From an uncultured Clostridia bacterium (GTDB lineage Bacteria; Bacillota; Clostridia; Christensenellales; Borkfalkiaceae): a stretch of 64,000 nucleotides of DNA. Location: contig CALVLH010000003.1 in assembly GCA_944336975.1 (NCBI GenBank), forward strand, positions 62,001-126,000, given 5' to 3'. Position numbers and translations under genes: made by a program. The first letter of the stretch is position 1; every line of letters begins with the position of its first letter. The notes under the pieces are model-generated. The model was not told where the DNA came from. It did no database searches and saw only the letters and a program-made list of their open reading frames with translations. This document shows positions 30,036-39,000 of this stretch, piece by piece.

Positions 30036-30199
30036 CGGCATGAGATGAAGCCGCGCTCTTAAATTTATTGACGTCAGTTTGACCATGTACCGACGAATGC
30101 CGGCGCCCGCCAAAAACGTGCAGGCGGGGATCTTGCGGCGCCTTTGTAGAGCGGGAAATTCGCAAGACTGTTATTCAGAAAGGTTCTGCGAATGCCGTT

Positions 30200-30691
30200 T
30201 CATTTCTGCACGGGCGAACCGCAATAGGGGCAACGCGCGTCCTCGGCGGTGTAGGAAAATTTGGCGTTGCAAAAGGGGCATTCCGCCGCATAGGTCCGCT
30301 TTTCGGGCGCACGGTTTTCGTTGAGCACGAGGGTATCGCCTTCCCGTTTATAGCCGATCAGCCAATTTTTGCGGAAGCAGACGTCAAGGCGATCGCGCAC
30401 CTCTTTTTCGGAAAGCGAGAGCTGCGCGGAGAGTTCGCGCACGGTGAGGAGATGCTCTTGCGTGATGGCGGAGATGAGCCGCACGTTCGCTTTCGTGGGT
30501 CCGTAAGAAAGCGCCCATGCGCAGGGACAGCCGTAAAATGCGATGCCCAGCAGGGCGATGCCGATCGCCCAGACGGCGGGCACCCCGATGCCGAGCCCCA
30601 CGCCGAGCATGATCCCCCCGACGGGGAACGCCAACGTGAACAGAAGAGAGACGACGAGCGCTTTCCTCAGCGCCTTTTGTACGGGTTGCAT
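30200..30691 (-). CDS. membrane protein with winged-helix-like segment and zinc ribbon
   Basis: 163 aa. Two hydrophobic segments at residues about 10-35 and 38-60 (ALVVSLLFTLAFPVGGIMLGVGLGIGVPAVWAIGIALLGIAF) lead to a cytosolic helical region with a helix-turn-helix look (ITQEHLLTVRELSAQLSLSEKEVRDRLDVCFRKNWL). It ends in a zinc ribbon CPFC...CPYCG. A GGAGGCAAG ribosome site supports the start. It is transcribed divergently from the SPFH operon, with back-to-back promoters, and shares the zinc-ribbon theme with it. Function unknown; related PCI/zinc-ribbon membrane proteins occur beside SPFH genes. Confidence 0.75.
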   Translation of the reverse strand: MQPVQKALRKALVVSLLFTLAFPVGGIMLGVGLGIGVPAVWAIGIALLGIAFYGCPCAWALSYGPTKANVRLISAITQEHLLTVRELSAQLSLSEKEVRDRLDVCFRKNWLIGYKREGDTLVLNENRAPEKRTYAAECPFCNAKFSYTAEDARCPYCGSPVQK

Positions 30692-30721
30692 ATCTTGCCT
30701 CCGTGGATTGCTTTTTCTTAT

Positions 30722-30750
30722 AGTATAAATGTTCGCTCCTCTTTTGTCAA
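30722..30750 (-). promoter_or_regulatory. promoter of the 30691 minus-strand gene
   Basis: Minus strand TTGACA (30750-30745), 17-bp spacer, TATACT (30727-30722). Confidence 0.85.
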
Positions 30751-30772
30751 GGGGAGCTTTTTTCGATCGGTA

Positions 30773-30801
30773 TTGACTTTTGCTCGTACTCGTGATATGA
30801 T
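30773..30801 (+). promoter_or_regulatory. promoter of the SPFH operon
   Basis: TTGACT (30773-30778), 17-bp spacer, TATGAT (30796-30801). Its -35 box lies 22 bp from the -35 box of the divergent promoter. Confidence 0.8.
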
Positions 30802-30841
30802 AAGGTCAGGAGATGCCAAATATGCGTCAAAGGAGAGAATT

Positions 30842-31864
30842 ATGTTTCTGAAAGTCATTGAATGGCCGCAAAGCACGCCCGACGTCATCGTCTGGAAATA
30901 CCCCGTGGGGAAGGATACCGTTGAGCGCGGATCGTCGCTGACTGTGCGCGAGGGGCAGGCAGCCGTATTTTGCGACAAAGGTCGGATGGCAGACGTGTTT
31001 CTTCCCGGGATGTATAAGCTGGATACCGATACGCTTCCCGTGCTCACGCGCTTGCTTTCCTGGAAATATGCGTTTCAGAAGCCCTTCAAGTCGGATATTT
31101 ATTTTGTAAGCACCAACCGTTTTACCAACATGAAATGGGGGACGGCGACGCCGATTATGGTGCGGGATAAGGATTACGGAGCGGTGCGCCTGCGCGCATA
31201 CGGGACGTATTCTTTCCGCGTGGCCGATCCCTATCTTTTCCTCAAAGAGATCACGGGCGCGTGTTCCGCGTTCCGCACGCAGGACATCACCGACTATATC
31301 CGCAGTCTGCTCGTCACGGGGCTGTCGGACGCGGTCGGGGAGAGCGGGATCCCCGTCCTCGATCTTGCGGCAAATCTTCTGGAATTGGGCGACGCGGTGT
31401 GCGGATCGCTGGAAAAGCGGCTGGAACCGACAGGCATCGAGCTGACGGATTTCCGCTTCGAGAGCGTATCGCTGCCTGCCGAATTGGAGAAGGCGATCGA
31501 CGAGAACGCGCGGTTGGCGATGATGCGCGGCAATATCGACGTATACACGCAGATGGCGCAGGCGGACGCGATGCGCGAGGCGGCAAAGAATCCCGGAACG
31601 CCCGGCTCCGCGATCGGCGCGGGGCTCGGGCTCGGAATGGGGATGCAGATGGCGCAGGCGTTTTCTTCCGCGCCGTCTGCCGCGCCTGCGGAGGCGAAGA
31701 AACCTGCTTCGGGGCGCGTCTGTGCGTCGTGCGGCGCGGCTGTCGGCGCGAAGGCGAAATTCTGCCCCGAGTGCGGGAAGCCGCTGTCGGCGCATTGTCC
31801 CGAATGCGGCGCCGCCGTCGTTGCGGGGGCGAAATTCTGCCCTGAATGCGGAACAAAACTTTGA
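30842..31864 (+). CDS. SPFH domain protein with C-terminal zinc ribbons (YdjI-like)
   Basis: 340 aa. Residues about 15-250 are an SPFH/band-7-like region of the virion-core/YdjI type (VIVWKYPVGKDTVERGSSLTVREGQAAVF, FVSTNRFTNMKWGTATPIMVRD, then a helical segment near LEKAIDENARLAM). A low-complexity glycine/alanine segment with GLGLGMGMQMAQAF follows. Two or three double-cysteine zinc ribbons close the protein (CASCGAAV...CPECGKPL, HCPECGAAV...CPECGTKL). No membrane segment. In Bacillus the relative YdjI works with PspA-type membrane stress proteins. AAGGAGAG precedes the ATG. First of three co-oriented genes spaced 12 and 4 bp apart. Confidence 0.87.
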   Translation: MFLKVIEWPQSTPDVIVWKYPVGKDTVERGSSLTVREGQAAVFCDKGRMADVFLPGMYKLDTDTLPVLTRLLSWKYAFQKPFKSDIYFVSTNRFTNMKWGTATPIMVRDKDYGAVRLRAYGTYSFRVADPYLFLKEITGACSAFRTQDITDYIRSLLVTGLSDAVGESGIPVLDLAANLLELGDAVCGSLEKRLEPTGIELTDFRFESVSLPAELEKAIDENARLAMMRGNIDVYTQMAQADAMREAAKNPGTPGSAIGAGLGLGMGMQMAQAFSSAPSAAPAEAKKPASGRVCASCGAAVGAKAKFCPECGKPLSAHCPECGAAVVAGAKFCPECGTKL

Positions 31865-31876
31865 CGGAGGACTGAT

Positions 31877-32308
31877 ATGACGGCGGAACAGATCGCAATC
31901 ATCGCTTTGTCGTCGGCCGTGGTCGCACTCGGCGTTATGGTCATCGCGCTGGCATTGTCGAGAATGCGGCTTCTTCGGCGGATGAAAGCGGACGCGGCTT
32001 ATGCGGATAAGGTGCTTATACGGCACGGCGTGCGTTATTCGGCGGACGACGCGGTGGAAAAGAACGGGGAGATCAACGTTTCCCATGCGGAAGGGGACTT
32101 CGTGCTCGCGCGCGGGGAGACCTATACCGCCGTGCGCGGCGGGAAACTCATGCCCGGCACCTATACCGTGCTTGCGTCGGGCGAAAACGCGCCGACGTTC
32201 AAATTGCGCGTCGGCGGAAGAGTCCGCACTTATGAGCACGGAGACGCTCTCGTGCTCGGCGAAGGCGAAGAGATCTGCGCGGTATCCTGCGCGGTCATTT
32301 TGAGGTGA
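31877..32308 (+). CDS. single-pass membrane protein of the SPFH operon
   Basis: 143 aa. N-terminal membrane segment at residues 5-27 (QIAIIALSSAVVALGVMVIALAL), a short basic stretch, then a beta-rich domain of about 100 residues with many Gly and Val (GDFVLARGETYTAVRGGKLMPGTYTVLASGE). The positive residues after the segment suggest the domain is cytosolic. GGAGGACTGAT ribosome site. No family recognised; operon position links it to the SPFH protein. Confidence 0.7.
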   Translation: MTAEQIAIIALSSAVVALGVMVIALALSRMRLLRRMKADAAYADKVLIRHGVRYSADDAVEKNGEINVSHAEGDFVLARGETYTAVRGGKLMPGTYTVLASGENAPTFKLRVGGRVRTYEHGDALVLGEGEEICAVSCAVILR

Positions 32309-32312
32309 AGTT

Positions 32313-32756
32313 ATGAGCAAAAAGTTTATTGTGCGCCTGCTTTCGGCGCTGTCCTTTCTGATCGCGGCAGTCTTTTATCTGCTTTCGGAACTCGTTCCCG
32401 AAACGTTCGGAGGATATAACCTCTCTTGGGCGGTGGCGATCGTCGCGGGCGTGAACGGGCTCGCCTGCCTTTTGGACGGAATTTTCGGCGGGAACACCGT
32501 CCTGAAAAAGCTGAAGGTGTTTGCGGGAACGGTCCTGCTGGTGATCTGCGCCGTCTGCGTCGCCTTTGCGCTGGCGTTGCCCGAAAATCTCATCCTTCCC
32601 ATCGTCGCCGTCGTGCTGTGCGCGGGGATCGTGCTCGGCGTGCTCGTGACGGGCGGAAAGAAATGGGACGAAGGCGACAATCAGAAGGTCGGATATAAGA
32701 CGTACCGCGAACGCAAAGCGGAAGAAGAAAAGAAAAAACGGGAAGAGGAAGACTGA
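32313..32756 (+). CDS. four-helix membrane protein of the SPFH operon
   Basis: 147 aa with four hydrophobic segments (about 8-27, 36-55, 67-88 and 92-112) and a strongly charged C-terminal tail rich in Glu and Lys (ERKAEEEKKKREEED). It starts 4 bp after the previous gene. No catalytic motif or known domain is visible. Probably a small integral partner of the preceding two proteins. Confidence 0.7.
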   Translation: MSKKFIVRLLSALSFLIAAVFYLLSELVPETFGGYNLSWAVAIVAGVNGLACLLDGIFGGNTVLKKLKVFAGTVLLVICAVCVAFALALPENLILPIVAVVLCAGIVLGVLVTGGKKWDEGDNQKVGYKTYRERKAEEEKKKREEED

Positions 32757-32757
32757 T

Positions 32758-32775
32758 CCGCCGCGATCGCGGCGG
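32758..32775. other. perfect 18-bp palindrome after the SPFH operon
   Basis: CCGCCGCGATCGCGGCGG begins one base after the stop codon. It has no T run, so it is not a standard terminator; it may stabilise the 3' end of the mRNA or bind a protein. Confidence 0.6.
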
Positions 32776-32978
32776 CGAAAAAGATCTTGCTTTCATGCGG
32801 CGATCCCGGCAAAGGCGGAAGTCCTTCAGCCGAGATCGCCGTTGTGCTGATATGCGGATAAAAGTCGTCTGAAAGCGAGCGGTATCGCCGCGTTTTCTCC
32901 GCTCAAAAGAGAACGTATACCGTGCGAGCAATTGCGAGGCGGCGGACATGGAAAAATACAGATTGTGCCTTGAAGGCG

Positions 32979-33007
32979 TTGATTTTTTTGTTAAGGTCAG
33001 TTATAAT
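32979..33007 (+). promoter_or_regulatory. promoter of the leucine-rich-repeat lipoprotein
   Basis: TTGATT (32979-32984), 17-bp spacer, TATAAT (33002-33007). Confidence 0.8.
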
Positions 33008-33043
33008 AAATTTACTATATAAAGTGTAGTGTGAGGATCGAAA

Positions 33044-36000
33044 ATGAAAAAGGTTTTGGCAGGGATTCTGAGCGTATTCTTGTGTCTTGGCTTGACGCTG
33101 GGGATCTGCGGTTGCGGCGGGCAGACAGAGAATGCGCAGTTGGACGAGTTCAGACAGATCGTGACCACGATCCGCGGCGGGATCGTGGAAACGGAGGAGC
33201 GCGCCTCGATACAGCCGCAGAGCATGACGTCGCAAGCGGAGGATGTATTTGCGCTCTTGTCGGAGGCGCCCGATAAAGAAGTTGAGGAAAGCATGAGCTT
33301 TTATCAGGATGTATTCGATCAGACCTTTCTCATGCCCCTTGTTATCGGTGAGGCGATCGCCCGTTTTTACGGCGCAGAACAGTTTTACGGCGTAAAAGTT
33401 AAGTTGAGCGAGTGGGAGCAGTATTTTGTGACGGAGTCGGAAGGGACCGTCAAGTCGAGTTTTGTGTTCTCCTCGGCAAAAAGTTCATACGGCAAGGAGA
33501 TGTATATCTCCATGACGATCGATTATAAGAGTGAAGACGATTATACGTTTTATGCTCTTCAGACGGACGCGTCATTGAGCGACAGCCTGTTTTTATACGG
33601 AAACAGCGATCGGGAATTTCTGGCGATCTCCTATCGTCCCGCGACGGCGGGGCAGTCCGCCAACCTGTTCGTGCAGTGTAAGGAGAGAGGCAAGATGGGC
33701 TATATCGTGCACGATGAAGAGACGGTGAACAGCTGTTTTGCGCTCGTGCGAGAAGAATTTGAATCGCTTGATCTTGCAAAGATCGCTTCGCTCTCGCAAG
33801 AGTGCGATTATACCGTACTGCCCGAGCAATTCCAAGAGGTCGCGGAGCCGTATTTCGGCAGCGGGGCTGCCGTCGAACCTGCCGAATGGCAAATGGAAGG
33901 GGATATCGTTTACGGTTTTTCGGGAACGGAAGGGGATAAGGTGCTTACGATCCCTGCCGAAGCGAAGAGGATTTGGTTTCAGTTCTTCCTTCCCGCGACG
34001 ACCGAAAAACTCGTCATCCCGGCGACGATCCGAGAGATCGTCACTACGCAGGATTATCTTGACGGATTGAGCGATCCGGATTATATCCCGTCCGATACGG
34101 ACGAGCCTGTCTATGTCACCTGTCCCGTCGAATATTTTTCGATCTTCCTCAACGGAGCGGAAGGGGAAGAAAAGTTCCTGAAAGAAATCGAAGCGGAAAG
34201 CGGATCCCCCGTGTTCACGGTCGAAAATTACTGTCTGTATGGCGCGGACGATATGCTTTTATACGTTCCCGACAACGACGCCATTGCTTCGCTTACGCTT
34301 GACGCCGATAAGATGACCGAGTGCGCAGACAGGTGCCTTACCTTCGCGACGTTGTCCGGATTGAGAGAAGCGGATATTACCGTCAGGTATGTCGATACGG
34401 AAGACGGCTCTTTTTACATAAAAAATCCGCTGGATGCACTATTATACGCAGAAGAAGGTTCTTCCAAAGAGAGGTCCTTCGATCGCCTTACCGTGCGCGG
34501 ACTGAGGAACAACGACGGGCTCGGGATAGACACGGGGATTGTCCGCAGAGTGGGCACGCTGGAACTTTTCCTGACAGAGACGGAAGAAAATCCGAGTTTT
34601 TCCCTGGGGATCGATTGCGATGCAGAGCAGATCGCGTTCAGCGGCAGTTTAGGTTGGCTGAACGTGCAATACGGCGGCTCTTCCGCGCTTCGCATCCGGC
34701 TTCTCGACGAACCGACGGAAGTTTCGTTTTGGAATATGCGAGAAGGGCAGGAGATCTTCATTCAGCTGCCCTGGTCGTTTATCGCGTTCGAAAAGGGGGA
34801 AAAGTTCAACTGCTTCGATATGCTGAAAAATCGCTATCAGGGACTCGGTTGGACGGCAGAATCGCAAGAGTATCTGTTATCCGACGACGGCGTGACTTAC
34901 ACCTTCGAGTTTGAAGAGCTTTCTGCCGAAGAGAACGATGAGCTTCGCAAAGAAGCGCAATTTCTGAAAGTGGAATATATCTCAGCCGAAGACGATCCCG
35001 TTTACGGGACGGACTACGCCCGCGTGATCGGATATTGCGGGACGGATGAGGCGATCCGCGTTCCCGAAAGCCTGTTCGGATGCCCCGTATTGGAATTTCA
35101 TTTGGTGACGCATGAAGAATACGGCGTGCCTGCCGTGGAACGCGTCCGCGAACTGTATCTGCCCGATACGTTAAAGTATATTCAGATCACGAACGACGGT
35201 CCCGTTGCGTATTCCTTCGAACGCATCGTCTATGACGGGACGAAAGCGGAATTGGCAGAGCGCATGGAGGGGGAAGACCGCATTTATTCCGTTCTTTTGG
35301 ACGCCGCAATGTGCGTGGAATGTTCGGACGGGAGTTATGAGCGCGGCGAGCACCCTGATAAAGAAGAATATCGCTACCGTTCCGAAGATGGCGTCGATAT
35401 TGTTCTCCGCCTTGACTGGATCGCGCAGGCGATCGAGTATGAGGCGACGGTTGACGGCGAAATCTTTTCGGGTCACCATATTTGTTCGGACGGCGCATTG
35501 GAGCAATATTACTTCTTTTCTTTTCAGGAAGTCTTCTATACCGTCGATGGACTTGTCGAAACAAGTTATTACAAATATCAGATCAAAGTCGTCATCGACC
35601 AGACGGTGTATGCGCAAAATTATATTTATTATGCTCTCGACGTTTCCTTGGAGAAGACGATACAGGAGGGAGAAGACGATCCCGTTGCGGAAGACTGTGA
35701 ACTTACGCTTCTTTCTTTTGAGGCGGCAGAGTTTGAGATCGTTCATAACTACCAGGAGTTGGTCGGTTCCGTGGAACCGTCCTGCGATGGGGACGGCTAT
35801 GAAGAGTATCGCTGTACGGGATGCATAGAGACGATGACGATCCGCATCGAGTCGCTCGGACACGATTTGGGCGAGCCGTATGAAGTGGCGGCTACTTGCT
35901 CTGAGTATGCGCATCAACGCCGCGACTGTCTGAGAAAGGGGTGTACATACTGCGAAGAATACGACTATGACGTCCAGGGCGGTTTTGCCCCGCACGATTT

Positions 36001-39000
36001 CACCAGCCAGACCGTATCGGAGATCATTCCTTCCAATTGTCTGCATCCGGAATTCGTCATCATGATTTGCGACGTTTGCGGAAGAGAGGAGGGCGAATAC
36101 CGCGGCGAGATCACGGGCGAGCACGTCTATGACGGCGAGGACGGGCTTTGCAGCGTCTGCCTGCTTCATACCGAGGAATTCGAGCTGGGTTCGTACGAGG
36201 ACGGTTATAAGATCGTAAAATATAAGGGGCGGAACAGCACGTCCTGTACGATCCCTTCGCAGATCGGCGGTCAGAAGATCCTGGCTGTCGAGGAGAACGC
36301 GTTCGAGGCCTCCGAAAATTCGATCAGACGGTTGAGTTTCGGGTATAATCTGAAGAGCGGGTTGGAGATCGCCCTTCGGCATCTTACGGCGTTATATTCG
36401 ATCAGCGGATCGTCGCCTGCATATAATACCTCTTACGGAATATTGTACAACGCGGATTTTTCGAACATATTGTTTGTTCCCGTGAGGATCGAAGGGGCGT
36501 TGACGTTGAATGAGAACCTGACGAGTATTCCCGAGTCGGCTTTTGCCGCCAAGACGTTCCTCGGGAGCGACATTCCCAATTCGATCAGTTCGATCGTTCT
36601 GCCCGCGGGGATAACCGAGATCGGCGACAATGCGTTCAAAGGATGCGTCAATCTGCAGTCGGTCGAGATCCGCGGCAGCGGCGTGACGATCGGTCGGAAT
36701 TCTTTTAACGGTTGTACCTCGTTGGAGCAGGTGACGGCGGGGGGCATCGTCAGCATCGGGGAAGGTTGTTTTTCGGGATGTACCGCTTTGGAAACGTTCC
36801 CCTTCGGAGCGATTTTGCAAAGCATCGAGTACGGGGCGTTCAGAAACAGCGGACTGCGCAGCGTCGCTTTGCCGGCGACGGTCACTTCGGTGGGGGAAAT
36901 GGCATTTGATTATCTGAATCTGGACGAGCTTACCGTTGCGTCGGGCAATCCCGCTTATACCGCGGAAGGCGGCGTCTTGTACAATGCGGAAAAGACGACG
37001 ATCGTCGGTGTTGCCGGCGGGGCAACGCATATCTATATTCCCGATACAATCAAAGATTTCGGTCGGCTTTCGCTGGCGTATCTGAGTAAAGTCGAATTCC
37101 TCAGCGTGCCGTATATGGACGCGGCGAGCAGTTCCTCGTTGACTACCGACGCAATGAATCTGAACGAGATCTTCGGGGGCAACGGCAGCAATCATCTCGT
37201 TCCCGCCTCCTTGAAGCGTGTGGAAGTGCGGGGCGGCGGCGTCGATCAATATGCCTTCTCCGGTTGTTCGAATATCGAAGAGATCGTCCTTTTCGAAGGC
37301 GTAACCTTCATCGGAGTGAGCGCCTTCGTCTCCTGCAGCGGGTTGACAGAACTGATCATACCTTCCAGCGTGGCTTCGATCGGGACGACGGCTTTTAGCG
37401 GTTGCACCGGGTTGAAAACGCTCTCCATTCCCGTCGTGGGCGAGGTGGGCGAAAACACGGCTGTGTTCAAAGATATGATTCATTACAGTCAGGATTGCAG
37501 CTCGCTTACCGTCATATTTACGGGGGAAACGATCGGAGAAAACGCCTTTTTGAACTGTAATGTAACATCATATGTCTTGCAGGAAGGGCTTCGCGTGATC
37601 GGCGACCATGCATTCGAGTGGACGCAAGCCACGCAGATCGCTTTTCCCTCCACGCTCGAAGCGATCGGCGAAAGCGCTTTTGCAAACGGCTCGTTGCAGA
37701 GCGCGGATCTTCCCGCGTCTGTCAAAACAATCGGAGAGAGCGCGTTTTACGATTGTCCTCTGACGCAACTGACGTTGCGGGAAGGGTTGCAGGAGATCGG
37801 AGCCAACGCCTTTTCATGTACGGATATTTCCGATGTGACGTTCCCGAACAGCTTGGTGCGGATCGGCGAAAAAGCCTTTTATTCGTGCGAAGAGCTGAAA
37901 AGCGTGGTGTTCGGAAGCGGATTGCAGTCGATCGCGGATCATGCGTTTAATAATTGCATCGGCATCAAAGGAATCGTTTTGCCCGACAGTGTGGAGACGG
38001 TCGGGGCATACGCATTCGGCTGTATGCTGACTTCGCTTGATCTCGGCAACGGCGTGCGCGAGATCGGACAGGAAGCATTCTGCGGATATTTGGAGACATT
38101 GGAGATCCCGACATCGCTGCAATCTTTTGCCAACGTGTTCACATCGGTCTCTTCCGTCGACACGCTCATCCTTCCTTCGTTTTCGGAAGGGAAGGTGCTC
38201 GGGATCGTGCCGATCGAAGCGTTCTTGCCCGAGTATGCGCTCGCTACGGTAAAAACGCTGATCGTTTCGGGCGGAAACATCGGTACGGAATTTTCTGTTT
38301 GCGAAAGTCTGACCTCTCTTACATTGGAAAATATGACTTCTGTCGGCGACGGTGCGTTCCAAGGCTTGCCTGCGTTGAAAGAAATACGGCTGGAAAGCGG
38401 GACCGTCGGCGACGGGGCGTTCCAGGATCTGCCTACGTTGGAAGAAATATGGCTGAAAGGCGGGACCGTCGGCGACGGTGCGTTCAGAAATTCGGCGTTG
38501 TATAAGGCTTATCTGGACGTCGAGCAGATCGGCAGCGAGGCGTTCCGCGCCTGCGAAAGCCTGTCAAACGTCGATTTCGGCGCAAGGATCGTTTCGGTAG
38601 GGGCGGATGCGTTTGCAGACTGCACGCCGACGTCTTTGTTGGATGAATTATTCGTCCTGAATATTCATGACATTTCCTCGTGGTGCGCTGTCGATTTTGC
38701 CAACGGATATGCCAATCCTCTCACGATAAGTTCTATCAATTTTGCGATCGACGGCGTGAAGACGGAGGAGATCGTCATTCCCGCAGAGGTCGAGATCATT
38801 AAGCCTTACGCCTTTTTCGGCGCTCAGCACGGACTCAGCTTCCGTCTGAGCGAAGGCGTTACGGAGATCGGGACTTCGGCATTCGAATCCAGCTTTGTGA
38901 TCTCCGTCGAGCTGCCTGCGAGCGTGACAAAGATCGGGGATCGCGCTTTCTATGGAGCAGGTCTGTTGAGTACATATCTCGGCGGCAGCGGCGTACAGTA

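Larger units (their letters stand above)
29484..30199. other. non-coding accessory DNA with repeats and hairpins
   Basis: No credible gene. Two diverged copies of a segment beginning CCACCAAA, followed by a GGGCGCA-TGCGCCC hairpin and TGTCTCGGA, lie at 29604 and 29831. A 17-bp inverted repeat links 29608-29624 and 29778-29794. A terminator-like hairpin ends the stretch at 29992-30035. Some short frames cross this DNA but have no ribosome site or coding character. Confidence 0.6.

Noticed and set aside
30079..30324. + strand frame overlapping the zinc-ribbon membrane protein
   Set aside because: No ribosome site, odd Cys/Arg-rich composition, and it overlaps a better supported minus-strand gene.
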